Assembly (NCBI RefSeq): GCF_013618625.1
Contig: NZ_JABRWO010000005.1
Span: 288,419 to 352,418, forward strand
DNA from: Bremerella alba
GTDB taxonomy: Bacteria > Planctomycetota > Planctomycetia > Pirellulales > Pirellulaceae
Direction: 5' to 3'
Length of the DNA stretch: 64,000 nucleotides
Position 1 is the stretch's first letter. Each line of letters begins with the position of its first letter. The position numbers and the translations under genes were made by a program. The notes below the pieces were generated by a model. That model was not told the origin of the DNA. It was given only the letters and a program-made list of their open reading frames with translations, and did not search any database. Below, piece by piece: positions 55,924 to 64,000 of the stretch.

Positions 55924-57144
55924 TCAGCTTGAAAAGTAGATCCCCGCCAGTTTCGGTCCATCTGCGGTCTGAATCAGTGCGCAATCCACAATTAAATATC
56001 GACGGATCTTTCCGCTGGCGTAGGCGGAAGACTTCCCGTATTCGCAGCGAATATCCCCCAGGTAGTTTTCGATACTGACCTCGTCCGGGGCGAATAGATT
56101 GTAGTCTTTCTCGAATTCAGATCGCCACTCGCTGACCGTCTCTTCGGCATTGCCGCGCGATAACCAAATTTTGTTCAACGGTTCCCAGCGACTACGCCGT
56201 TGACGCCGAATCGTCATGTACTCAAGCGCTTCGCCGCGAAGCGATTCGATGAAAAATTCAGCCGCCTTGTCGAACTCCTGGTTAAAAAGGGCCTCAGCGA
56301 AAGGGCGGAAGTGTTCGGCCATCGCCTTCTTATCGACGCTGGGGGCTTTCGCCTTGGCAGGCTTCTTGGGCTCGGCTTTCTTCGGCGGCTCCTCGATCGC
56401 CGCTTGCTCGCTCAGACCCTTCGGCAAGATACCCAGCGGGCACTTCTCGGGTTCCAGCGGTTCCATGTCCAATTGGTAGCCGCGTTCCAGCGGCGAGAGT
56501 TCATCCTGGTCGGTCGCCGGCGTTAGCTGGATGACGAAACCCAGGGGCTCCTGATCGTCGTTGTCCTCTTCAATCTTCCCTTCCGGGATCGCGTCGACAT
56601 CTTCGCCCTGCAGCAGAGCATATTCCATCAGCCAGCCGGGGAACTTCTTACGAGACCGCGTCTGGCGAAACCACGGCAAAAAACCTTTCCAACCTTCACG
56701 CCGCGTCACGCGAAAAGCATTGTAAGAGCCCATGAGCGTGTACACCGTAACCAGGTACTCGCCCGGGGTCACCTCGAAGGTCTGGAAATACTCGCCGTAT
56801 TCCTCCTCTTGCTCTTTCGCGTCAATCTCGTTGAAGACGTACGCGTTACCGCCCGCTACGGCCAGCACCCCGACACTAAGATCCAACTTGCCGCAACCCT
56901 GCTCGATCGCTTCTTCTCGCTCTTGCTTATTGGCTTGGCCAAAAACAACGCGCGCGAAGATACCATCATCCTGATCCAGGTTAACAGCCACCAGTTGCTT
57001 GGCCGCGACCGCCTTGGCCAAACCATCGGTCGTGCAGTCGAGACTTCGCTTCGAGCTTCCATTAGAAACAAAGAGGGCCGTAGACTCGTTGTCCAAATCG
57101 ACATCAACGCGGCGATTGCGAGTATTGAGTTTCTGCTGGGTCAT
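55924..57144 (-). CDS. Cytoplasmic protein of unknown function
   Basis: 406 residues from the ATG at 57144 (weak GGTAAG upstream). No signal peptide or membrane helix is visible, so it is probably cytoplasmic. The N-terminal half (about 10-230) is a beta-rich domain with DLDNESTALFVSNGSSKRSL, VGVLAVAGGNAYVFNEIDAK, GEYLVTVYTLMGSYNAFRVT, and YALLQGEDVDAIPEGKIEED. A Lys/Pro/Ala/Glu-rich linker (about 250-275) joins it to a smaller C-terminal domain (about 275-406) with MAEHFRPFAEALFNQEFDKA, YMTIRRQRRSRWEPLNKIWL and KIRRYLIVDCALIQTADGPK. I do not recognise either half. The gene is monocistronic as far as can be seen and divergent from the sulfatase gene. Its layout suggests a regulatory or scaffolding rather than an enzymatic protein, but this is a guess. 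Confidence 0.65.
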   Translation of the reverse strand: MTQQKLNTRNRRVDVDLDNESTALFVSNGSSKRSLDCTTDGLAKAVAAKQLVAVNLDQDDGIFARVVFGQANKQEREEAIEQGCGKLDLSVGVLAVAGGNAYVFNEIDAKEQEEEYGEYFQTFEVTPGEYLVTVYTLMGSYNAFRVTRREGWKGFLPWFRQTRSRKKFPGWLMEYALLQGEDVDAIPEGKIEEDNDDQEPLGFVIQLTPATDQDELSPLERGYQLDMEPLEPEKCPLGILPKGLSEQAAIEEPPKKAEPKKPAKAKAPSVDKKAMAEHFRPFAEALFNQEFDKAAEFFIESLRGEALEYMTIRRQRRSRWEPLNKIWLSRGNAEETVSEWRSEFEKDYNLFAPDEVSIENYLGDIRCEYGKSSAYASGKIRRYLIVDCALIQTADGPKLAGIYFSS

Positions 57145-57355
57145 TTCTTACCAGTTCTTAGGGATACCGTTCACAGAGTTTCGGGTTGATCTTAGCAAAC
57201 CGAGTTGGGTCTTTCATCTTTCTTGAGCCGTTCAGGCAGACCTTATCTGAACTTTCACACGGTGCGACAACATTTGGAAGTCGCGATTCGCCCCTCTATA
57301 CTAAGAACCTCCTACCCAACCACGCTTCATTCTTCTTTCAAATTAAAACACCATC

Positions 57356-58774
57356 ATGCGAACGCTTCTCTTGAGCTTCGTGCTCGTGCTGCTGGCCTCT
57401 TCCCATTTGGTCGCTGATACCACGCGTCCCAACATCCTGATCTTGCTGGGGGATGACATCGACCGCGATTCACTTGGCCCGTGGGGTGGTCAGGCACATA
57501 CGCCCCACCTCGATCAACTGGCCAAAGACGGTATGCGACTGGATAGCGTTTATGCGAATGTCGCCATGTGCGCGCCGTTTCGGCAAGAGCTTTACAGCGG
57601 TCGCACCGCTTGGCGAACGCGAGCCATGCCTAATCACAGCAGGTCGGCCGGTGGCACCAAGAGCCTGCCGCACTATCTCCAACCGCTGGGCTACCGCGTG
57701 GGATTGCTCGGCAAAAAGCACATTGGACCGGCCAACGCTTACCCGTTCGATAACCTCGGCGACGTGACCAAGAAGAACGATGGTAACCCTGAACTGGTTA
57801 AACGCGCCAAGGCCTACATGACCGAGGCCCGCGATGCAGGCAAACCGTTTTGTCTGGTGGTTGCTTCGCACGATGGCCACGGACCGTACACCACCGGCGA
57901 TCCTTCGCAGTACGATGCCAATGCGTTAAAGCTAGAAACCGACAAGATCGACACGCCTGCCTATCGCCAAGCCCTTCGATTGCACCTGGCCGAGGTGACC
58001 AATCTGGACGCGTTGCTCGGCAAACTTCGCGGGGTGCTTGCTGAAGAAAAACTGGCCGGCAACACGCTCGTTCTTTTCTGCAGCGAACAAGGCAACGCGT
58101 TCCCCTTCGCCAAGTGGACCTGCTTCAACGATGGCCTGGCCAGTGGCGTCATCGTCGCGCTGCCTGGTACCATCCCTGTCGGAAAAAGCAACAAGCAACT
58201 CACCTGGATCGCTGATATCGCACCGACGCTACTGGAAGCGACCGGCGGCGAGGCTTCTCTGGAAGACTTCGACGGCAAGAGCCAATGGCAGAACTGGACC
58301 GGCGGAAACCTGCCTATCCACCGCTACGCTTATGGCGCGTTCACCAACTGCAACATCATCGATAACCGCGACCGCATCTTTCCGATCCGCTGCATCCGCG
58401 ACGACCGATATACGCTGATCTGGTCGCCGCGACACGAGGAAGAGATCACCTCGAACACCACGCTCACCCAGGCCCTGGCATGGATTGAAGCCGATCCGAC
58501 CGACGGCAAAGCCAGCCCAGCGGCAACCTGGGTCCGCAAGGCGAAGCGAACCAAGCCCGAGAAGGACGACCAACTTGTTCACCGCTTACATCACCGGCCT
58601 GAGTGGGCTTTGTACGATCGTACGACCGACCCGGAAGAACTAACGAATCTGATCGACGATCCTCATCACGCCAAAGACGCCGAGCGACTGAAGCAGGAAC
58701 TCCAAACTTGGTTAAGTAAATGGGACGATGCTGATCCGGTGGTTACCGAACGCGGATTTGTGAACCAAAACTAG
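57356..58774 (+). CDS. Sulfatase (type I, formylglycine-dependent), exported
   Basis: 472 residues with a signal peptide (MRTLLLSFVLVLLASSHLVA). RPNILILLGDD (about 24-34) supplies the first metal-binding aspartates, and MCAPFRQELYSGR (Cys about 72) matches the C-x-P-x-R sulfatase signature, whose Cys is converted to formylglycine. Further conserved parts are YRVGLLGKKHIGP, VASHDGHGPYTTGD, and IADIAPTLLEATG. Such enzymes hydrolyse sulfate esters on polysaccharides or glycoconjugates in the periplasm or outside. Planctomycetes carry unusually many. The substrate cannot be read from sequence. An SGNH esterase gene follows after 59 bases on the same strand, so the two likely act on the same sulfated and acetylated glycan. 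No maturation enzyme is seen nearby. Confidence 0.92.
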   Translation: MRTLLLSFVLVLLASSHLVADTTRPNILILLGDDIDRDSLGPWGGQAHTPHLDQLAKDGMRLDSVYANVAMCAPFRQELYSGRTAWRTRAMPNHSRSAGGTKSLPHYLQPLGYRVGLLGKKHIGPANAYPFDNLGDVTKKNDGNPELVKRAKAYMTEARDAGKPFCLVVASHDGHGPYTTGDPSQYDANALKLETDKIDTPAYRQALRLHLAEVTNLDALLGKLRGVLAEEKLAGNTLVLFCSEQGNAFPFAKWTCFNDGLASGVIVALPGTIPVGKSNKQLTWIADIAPTLLEATGGEASLEDFDGKSQWQNWTGGNLPIHRYAYGAFTNCNIIDNRDRIFPIRCIRDDRYTLIWSPRHEEEITSNTTLTQALAWIEADPTDGKASPAATWVRKAKRTKPEKDDQLVHRLHHRPEWALYDRTTDPEELTNLIDDPHHAKDAERLKQELQTWLSKWDDADPVVTERGFVNQN

Positions 58775-58833
58775 TAGCCAACTTTCACCGCGACCAGCTT
58801 TTCCATTCACTACTCCTACCGTGCGATCCTCCC

Positions 58834-60348
58834 ATGATTTCCCTCCGACTGATGACTGCGTGCCTCCTTCTGCTTGCCACCGCTGGGCCTTCGCTGGCCG
58901 AACTTCATGTGGCCAACATCTTTCAAGACCACATGATCGTCCAGCGCGATGTGCCTGTGAAGATCTGGGGCAGGGCAGGGGGCGGCGAGAAGCTGACCGT
59001 TCGGTTCGCTGGGCAGACGATCGAAACGACAGCCGACGCGGACGGAGCGTGGTCGGCCACGCTTAAACCGCTTGCGGCAAGCCACCAGGGGCAACCACTT
59101 CACATTGACGGCCAGACCGAGTCGAAGGTCATCCGCGATGTGCTTGCCGGCGAACTGTGGCATGCCTGTGGCCAATCGAACATGGCCATGAATGTTGGTC
59201 AGATGACCCAAGAGCTTTCGGTGGTGGAAGCTGACATCGCCGCGGCCAACTTCCCCTCGCTACGCTTCTGCCGCATCCATGCCGGCCCCATGACCGGGCC
59301 ACTTGAGGACCTTTCGTCACCGCCAAGCTGGACCGTTTGCACGCCGAAAACCGTAGCCGGCTTCTCTGGCGTCGCGTTCTACTTCGCCCGGAAGCTTCAG
59401 CAGGAACTCGACGTGCCGGTCGGCATCATCGACACGTCGCGGGGTGGAACGCCGATCGAACCGTATATTCCTCGCGCTGCGTTTACTTCGCATCCGACCC
59501 TCGAAAAGGAACGCGAACTGGCCGATCGCCAGGACCTGGAAGCCCTGCGGCGGTTGTCTGGCGGCGTGTATGCTCGCGACGCGAACTGGCTACCGGGCCG
59601 GTTGTTCAATTCTCGCCTGGCTCCCATCATGCGGCTGCCGGTACGGGGTGCGATCTGGTACCAGGGCGAATCGAATAGCGGTACGCAAGAAGACCCCCAC
59701 GACTACGCGCACAAGATGCGAGCGCTGGTTAACGGCTGGCGAAAGGCCATGTCCCACGAGGACCTGCCGTTCTATTTCGTGCAGCTTCCTGGCAGTGGCG
59801 CCGGGGCAGGGTGGCCTTACCTGCGAGAGCAACAGAGGCTTGCGACCGACGTGCCGCATACTGGCATGGTCGTTACGCTGGACATCGCCGGGGGCGGAAT
59901 CCATCCGGCCAACAAAATCGACGTCGGGCAGCGACTTGCTCGGTGGGCGCTGGCCCACGATTACGGCCAGCAAGTTCCTTTCAGCGGTCCGATGTACCAG
60001 CGGCAAGAGATCGACGGCAATCACATCCGTCTGCATTTCAAGCATGCGTCACCACGCCTGATGGTCGCCACCAAGCCTGGCTTGCATGCCCCTCAACAAA
60101 CGCCAGGCGGCAAGCTAACTCACTTTGAAATCGCAGATACCGAAGGCCGGTGGCACGCTGCCGAAGCCACCATCGAAGGCCAAAAGGTAGTCGTCACCAG
60201 CCCGAAAGTGCACACACCGATCGCCGTGCGGTATGCCTACGCAGTCTCACCGGAAAGCGTTCCCCTTTACAACCAGCACGGTTTGCCGGCGTCTCCGTTC
60301 TGCACGAAGCCAGAACTGCTGAAGTACGATCCGCAGCTACCGAAGTAA
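58834..60348 (+). CDS. Sialate O-acetylesterase-type SGNH hydrolase, exported
   Basis: 504 residues with a signal peptide (MISLRLMTACLLLLATAGPS, cleavage after LAE). The core is a SASA/DUF303-type esterase: LHVANIFQDHMIVQRDVPVK and a beta-sandwich at the N-terminus, then GELWHACGQSNMAM with the nucleophilic Ser at about 115, GVAFYFARKLQQELDVPVGI, GAIWYQGESN, and GGGIHPANKIDVGQRLARW with the catalytic-type His. The C-terminal third is a second beta domain. Known members remove O-acetyl groups from sialic acid or from plant/algal polysaccharides; in Planctomycetes the latter is more likely. It follows the sulfatase gene by 59 bases and probably forms an operon with it. True substrate unknown. 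Confidence 0.88.
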   Translation: MISLRLMTACLLLLATAGPSLAELHVANIFQDHMIVQRDVPVKIWGRAGGGEKLTVRFAGQTIETTADADGAWSATLKPLAASHQGQPLHIDGQTESKVIRDVLAGELWHACGQSNMAMNVGQMTQELSVVEADIAAANFPSLRFCRIHAGPMTGPLEDLSSPPSWTVCTPKTVAGFSGVAFYFARKLQQELDVPVGIIDTSRGGTPIEPYIPRAAFTSHPTLEKERELADRQDLEALRRLSGGVYARDANWLPGRLFNSRLAPIMRLPVRGAIWYQGESNSGTQEDPHDYAHKMRALVNGWRKAMSHEDLPFYFVQLPGSGAGAGWPYLREQQRLATDVPHTGMVVTLDIAGGGIHPANKIDVGQRLARWALAHDYGQQVPFSGPMYQRQEIDGNHIRLHFKHASPRLMVATKPGLHAPQQTPGGKLTHFEIADTEGRWHAAEATIEGQKVVVTSPKVHTPIAVRYAYAVSPESVPLYNQHGLPASPFCTKPELLKYDPQLPK

Positions 60349-60368
60349 TGAACAAGCCGTAGCCGAAC

Positions 60369-60794
60369 TTACTTACTCTCCAGCTTAAAGTCATGCGTCT
60401 GCTGGCCAGGTTGGACGTCATAATCCAGCGTGGTTTTCGAGTTGTATTTCGACGGCACTTCTTCTTTCTGGAACCAGACTTTGCCAGACTCTTCGTCCCG
60501 CTTTTCGCCACCGTTGGTGATGGTGACGGAATTCATGCCGACGGTCGCGCCTGCCTGGCTACCGGTGTACCTCATGGTGTACTTGCCATCTTCGCCCGTC
60601 TTACCGTAGGCAGGCCTTCCACCTTTTGGCTGGAAAGTAATCACGGCGTGTTTCAGCGGCTCGCCATCGAGGGTGATGGTGCCGCTGACTTCGCCCAGGT
60701 TGTCGTACTTTTCGCCGCCACAACCTACAGCGGTCATCACTGCGGCACCCAAAAACACCAACAACATGGGATGCTTGATCAACAAAGAAAACAT
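60369..60794 (-). CDS. Small lipoprotein partner of a DUF1559 protein
   Basis: The start is placed at the ATG at 60794 (141 residues), with AGGAA about nine bases upstream; a longer frame to 60884 would overlap the DUF1559 gene. The signal peptide (LLIKHPMLLVFLGAAVMTAV) ends in a lipobox (AVGC, Cys about 25). The mature part is a carboxypeptidase-regulatory-like beta-sandwich: VSGTITLDGEPLKHAVITFQ, then DGKYTMRYTGSQAGATVG, ending with VPSKYNSKTTLDYDV. The end is clearly comparable to VPAKYNRHSELSVVV of the lipoprotein at 51448-51846, so the two are related in family. It lies 64 bases downstream of a DUF1559 gene on the same strand and is probably co-transcribed with it. Confidence 0.85.
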   Translation of the reverse strand: MFSLLIKHPMLLVFLGAAVMTAVGCGGEKYDNLGEVSGTITLDGEPLKHAVITFQPKGGRPAYGKTGEDGKYTMRYTGSQAGATVGMNSVTITNGGEKRDEESGKVWFQKEEVPSKYNSKTTLDYDVQPGQQTHDFKLESK

Positions 60795-60858
60795 GTACAA
60801 GGTTTCCTGCATGGACAATATTGAATACGGGAAGAAGAACAAATCAAACCGAACAGAC

Positions 60859-61830
60859 CTAATACTCGCCGACCGGCTGGCCATCGTTGCGAGCCCCTAA
60901 CCTCTCGTAGACCGAGTCGATATTGTTGTCTTGCAGCGGATCGTGTTCGATCGTCTCGGGAATGAAACGCACCGAAGCGTCCATCAGCATCGCCATCACG
61001 CCGCCGGGGTGATTACTGGAAAGATTGCCGTTTAATCGCCAATTGTCAGGATGATTCGAGTTTGGCGAAAGGGCCGTAGAGGCCATCGCGTCGTAACGAT
61101 GGTCGCAAGAGTGCGTGGTCGCCGCTGAACACGCCCACACGCCTGCACGATAGTGCTGACTGCCCAAACGGTTGCAGCGTTCTCCGACACCCAGGACATT
61201 ACTGGTGCCGTCGGTCAAGTCCGAGAACTTCAATCCACGGTTGACGATGAACGAACCGGTTTGCGTATCGTCGTTGGCGAAAGTGCTGGAGTCGCCATCT
61301 CTTTTGAAGTGCGCCATAGCAACGTAATTCATCGTGGCGATATCATTTGCCCCGCGCGACATCGACCAGCCAAGATCAGGGTTCAATTCTCCCGTCGTGT
61401 CCGAGGGGCAGCGGTAGCCGCTGATAGGGATTTGCATCAAAGCCAACTGCGTGGCGTCTTGATACGCTTCGTCCGCGTACACGCCCTGCGAAATGCCCAG
61501 GCCGTCGTGTAGTGACTGCTGTTCGATAAAGGGAAGGATCAAGGCCGACCAATTCCAGGCGCTCGGTGATGTAAGGACATCCCAAGTGGCCGAGCGGTCG
61601 TAGTTCACGATAATCCCCGGCGGAAAACTACCGTAAGTGTCGTGGTAGTTATGAACAGCGAGACCAACCTGCTTCAAGTGATTGCTGCACTGCATCCGCC
61701 GAGCCGCCTCGCGGGCCTGTTGCACGGCCGGCAACAGCAGGGCAATCAGTACCCCAATAATGGCGATAACAACAAGCAGTTCGACTAGCGTAAACGCACG
61801 CCGCGACAGCGTTATGTGCATCGATCGCAT
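60859..61830 (-). CDS. DUF1559 pilin-like protein with prepilin methylation motif
   Basis: 323 residues from the ATG at 61830 (GGAG about eight bases upstream; a second in-frame ATG three codons later is weaker). The N-terminal RRAFTLVELLVVIAIIGVLI is a prepilin cleavage and methylation site followed by the hydrophobic helix. The DUF1559 body then has AVQQAREAARRMQCSNHLKQ, LAVHNYHDTYGSFPPG, GTSNVLGVGERC and a C-terminal HPGGVMAMLMDASVRFI, where the usual H-x9-DG signature reads D-A. As in the module at 50333-51846, a small lipoprotein gene follows. Such proteins are numerous in each planctomycete genome and are thought to be envelope-associated; their role is unresolved. Confidence 0.92.
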   Translation of the reverse strand: MRSMHITLSRRAFTLVELLVVIAIIGVLIALLLPAVQQAREAARRMQCSNHLKQVGLAVHNYHDTYGSFPPGIIVNYDRSATWDVLTSPSAWNWSALILPFIEQQSLHDGLGISQGVYADEAYQDATQLALMQIPISGYRCPSDTTGELNPDLGWSMSRGANDIATMNYVAMAHFKRDGDSSTFANDDTQTGSFIVNRGLKFSDLTDGTSNVLGVGERCNRLGSQHYRAGVWACSAATTHSCDHRYDAMASTALSPNSNHPDNWRLNGNLSSNHPGGVMAMLMDASVRFIPETIEHDPLQDNNIDSVYERLGARNDGQPVGEY

Positions 61831-62047
61831 AAGACAACTCCAGGCAAGATGGGTGAGGGGCAGGAGAAGGAAAGGATAATTTTGAAGTTATCTGATAAAA
61901 TAAACGACACTCATCAACAATTCAACATGCGTTTGCGATTCTTAGGTAAGCATAAGGGTGCGCAACGTTGGATCAGCAGAGAGATTGGCTGATCGCGTAA
62001 GATATTCCGGGACCTCGGCCACGCCGTGGGGGTCTTCCCTCAAGCCA

Positions 62048-62887
62048 TTATTTGACGTCGTCGAACACGCGACGTTGTTGACGCTTGTTGCGAAAGTGAC
62101 CGGTCTTGGTGGTCGTTGGCTTGATGGTCTCGACGGCGACCTCATAGTTCAACAGCTGAACGGTCGTCTTCGACTTGAGCTTGCCGTTGGCGTCGTAGGC
62201 CGTCATCCAGGTTCCCACGACAAACCCAGGCACTTCAGTACATTGGGCTTCGACCGTCTCGGTGGTCTCGTCAGAAGCGGTCGTCTTTTGCACGATGAAC
62301 GCGACCGTCTTGATCTCGGTCAGCACAGGGTAGGGCTTATTTAATGCGACCACTTCGGAAACCATCTCCTTCTGTGGCGACTGGGCACCTTCGGGCGTGA
62401 ACGTGTGTTCGCGGCGAAGAATAAACGGAGGAGTATCCGAACTGTAATAGATCTTACCCGTGATTTTTGTCGGCTCGTCAAGAACCTCCATCTGGCGGAC
62501 TTTACAGCTGTAAGACTTGCCCAGAATCGAAAGCTTCTGTTCACCGCTAGGGGTGATGCGTACGCGCTGCGATCCGCTTTGACCATTCAGCCCACTGCGG
62601 AACTCACGAATTGGCTTCTCGAATACCTGGCCGCTAACTTCTGACTTGGCTTCTCGCTGCAGGACAATATAGTCCTTGCCAACTTCCTTCAAGCGAACGG
62701 TCAGCGTGGTCGTCATCGACGAGACAAGCTCGCCCTCTTTGAACGTTTCGGTGACCTGCTTCACTTGCTTCCACGAGCCTGCCGGAAAACTGGCCCACTC
62801 GTGATGTTCGTGCGGGACAAGCAGTTCCTGCGCTTGCCCAAGCATGGGCAAAATCAGCACGAACATCATGGCAACCGCACGAAGCAT
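62048..62887 (-). CDS. Exported protein of unknown function
   Basis: 279 residues; the ATG at 62887 is preferred (AAGAGATG about four bases upstream) over a TTG one codon earlier. A signal peptide is clear (MLRAVAMMFVLILPMLGQAQ). The mature part is strand-rich with phrases such as ASFPAGSWKQVKQVTETFKE, YIVLQREAKSEVSGQVFEKP, YYSSDTPPFILRREHTFTPE and VETIKPTTTKTGHFRNKRQQ. A plausible reading is a periplasmic or outer-membrane lipid- or polymer-binding beta protein, but no family name can be given. It carries two internal cysteines (about residues 126 and 222). The gene lies 141 bases downstream of the SelA-like gene on the same strand. It could share a transcript with it, but functional linkage is not evident. 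Confidence 0.7.
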   Translation of the reverse strand: MLRAVAMMFVLILPMLGQAQELLVPHEHHEWASFPAGSWKQVKQVTETFKEGELVSSMTTTLTVRLKEVGKDYIVLQREAKSEVSGQVFEKPIREFRSGLNGQSGSQRVRITPSGEQKLSILGKSYSCKVRQMEVLDEPTKITGKIYYSSDTPPFILRREHTFTPEGAQSPQKEMVSEVVALNKPYPVLTEIKTVAFIVQKTTASDETTETVEAQCTEVPGFVVGTWMTAYDANGKLKSKTTVQLLNYEVAVETIKPTTTKTGHFRNKRQQRRVFDDVK

Positions 62888-63028
62888 CAATCATCTCTTA
62901 AGAAGGATAAGTCTAGGCTTAAACGACCCCAAGCAGCGGGCGCGCAAAACGAACACTGCTTAAAGCATATCTTGCCTAAGCTACCTTATCCTGGATTAGA
63001 TTGTAGCCAAGAGGGTCGATTTACCCTT

Positions 63029-64000
63029 TCAACTCTCGCTTTTTTCGATATTTCCACTGCCACCCCCCTCGTTGGTATTGTTTTCTGGCACCAGCTTGCT
63101 CACTAATTGGGCGTCATTTCGGGGGAACAGGGTTCGTAAATCGAGAACCACTTCATCCTCATTTTGGCTCCAGCAAGCCACGGTGGGAAAGCCTGCCAGG
63201 TGAGCCTGAAGCGTTTCGGCTCCTTCCGGCGTGGGTCGGAGAGTCACATGCCGGCTTGGCAACTTGATCCCGCCAGGAAGAACATACGCCTCGGCGGGAC
63301 TAGTCACAGCCTCCGCAATCCAAGGGGAAACCGAGAACTGCTCGGCGAGTCTTGTCGCGCGAAGATCCAAGTTTTCCTCGGAAGTCGACAGAAGAGACAA
63401 CGTCGGGATCCGGTCATCAACGCGTTCGCCTGATTGATGAATTCGCAGCGTCACTTCCAACTCTGCCAGACTCGCCGGCGTCGCCTGCAAGTAACGGGCA
63501 ATCGGCAGTTCCGACAATTGAGAAACGCATTGGGCTTTGCCCAGCACGATGGCGCAACCAGGACCACCCAGCAGAAACCCACCACCCATTAAAACGGCGT
63601 CCGCTCCGGCTTCGATGGCTTGCTTCGCGCTGCATAGGCCTAGCTCGTCATGGATCGCATCGGGCAAGAGCCCCGCCACCCCTAACGCCACCCACAGCGA
63701 TACGCCAGAAGCTTTCAGCGTCTTGATTGCCTCGAATGTCGGCGGAAAGACATTCGCCCCACTGACATCGAAGTTCGTTTTGTCGAACCACAGCAGATGC
63801 TCGGCGCTTCCTTCGATCTCATCGGCCAGTGCGGCCAGGTCGATCTGATTACTCGATCCGACTTCCTGAATGCCTGCTTCTTCCAACAGCTTCGGCACGG
63901 CGATCCGGTCGAACGTCGACGACATCTGCGATCGCGGTACGAGCGTTTTCTTGCTGCTCATAGCTTGCGCGAGCAGATAGACGGCTGCCTGTCGGTCACT
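63029..64000 (-). CDS. SelA-like PLP-fold protein lacking the active-site lysine (5' end outside window)
   Basis: The frame is open from the right edge: upstream of the Met at 63961 it reads SDRQAAVYLLAQA, so the true start lies outside and only the C-terminal about 323 residues are visible. The order of blocks follows the SelA / L-seryl-tRNA(Sec) selenium transferase family (fold-type I PLP enzymes): AAVYLLAQAMSSKKTLVPRS (where SelA has the AAAVLLAL segment), EEAGIQEVGSSNQIDLAAL (SelA: ARLVEVGTTNRT), and AGADAVLMGGGFLLGGPG (SelA: AGADLVTFSGDKLLGGPQ). In the last block the PLP-binding Lys is replaced by Phe, so the usual internal aldimine cannot form. The C-terminal domain is present. It is therefore probably a degenerate or repurposed SelA-like protein. 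The neighbouring gene is an exported unknown. Confidence 0.8.
   Translation of the reverse strand, partial: SDRQAAVYLLAQAMSSKKTLVPRSQMSSTFDRIAVPKLLEEAGIQEVGSSNQIDLAALADEIEGSAEHLLWFDKTNFDVSGANVFPPTFEAIKTLKASGVSLWVALGVAGLLPDAIHDELGLCSAKQAIEAGADAVLMGGGFLLGGPGCAIVLGKAQCVSQLSELPIARYLQATPASLAELEVTLRIHQSGERVDDRIPTLSLLSTSEENLDLRATRLAEQFSVSPWIAEAVTSPAEAYVLPGGIKLPSRHVTLRPTPEGAETLQAHLAGFPTVACWSQNEDEVVLDLRTLFPRNDAQLVSKLVPENNTNEGGGSGNIEKSES

Overview
The window looks like chromosomal DNA of a planctomycete, most likely of the Pirellulaceae (Blastopirellula/Bremerella/Rhodopirellula type). The evidence is gene content: seven very large proteins with an N-terminal LEPR-XLL-type motif (or a variant of it), mostly with type I dockerin repeats; BBP2/BBP7-family beta-barrel proteins; two DUF1559 pilin-like proteins, each beside a small lipoprotein; and a sulfatase next to a sialate O-acetylesterase-type gene. 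I see no rRNA, tRNA, CRISPR array, insertion sequence or phage gene.

Layout. 1-1661: 3'-truncated LEPR-XLL protein. 2478-5439: tandem pair of BBP2-type porins. 5534-9016: an unusual membrane-anchored thioredoxin / cyclophilin / dockerin / metzincin-like protein. 9276-17533: minus-strand cluster, read in the order SecA-like ATPase, GAF-HlyD fusion, HlyD adaptor, PqqD-like/M50/HlyD fusion, DUF3467 protein, closed by a good intrinsic terminator. 18072-19553: BBP7-type outer-membrane protein. 19639-47325: five consecutive LEPR-XLL proteins of 826, 640, 894, 4895 and about 1489 residues, filling roughly 28 kb. 47719-49260: Gly/Cys/Met-rich BBP7-like protein. 49527-49922: small DUF2784-like membrane protein. 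50333-51846 and 60369-61830: two DUF1559-plus-lipoprotein modules. 51925-54808: an envelope protein of unknown function overlapping the end of guaB (IMP dehydrogenase). 55029-57144: two unknown proteins. 57356-60348: sulfatase plus SGNH esterase. 62048-64000: an exported unknown, and a SelA-like protein cut by the right edge that lacks the PLP-binding lysine.

How it may fit together (inference). The LEPR-XLL proteins have strongly basic N-termini and no hydrophobic signal peptide. The six whose C-terminus is visible end in a similar short element, x-D-x-[LVA]-[FL]-[GAS], 2-11 residues from the end. They flank a cluster encoding a shortened SecA motor and three HlyD-type adaptor polypeptides, one fused to a site-2 protease and one to GAF sensors. 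A dedicated export and processing route for these giant surface proteins is the most interesting hypothesis the window supports. Next to it lie a putative fold-catalyst protein and several cysteine-rich outer-membrane barrels that could belong to the same envelope programme.

Limits: family names come from motifs and overall resemblance read by eye; no database search was possible. Start codons were moved from the longest possible ORF where a signal peptide or ribosome-binding site argued for it.
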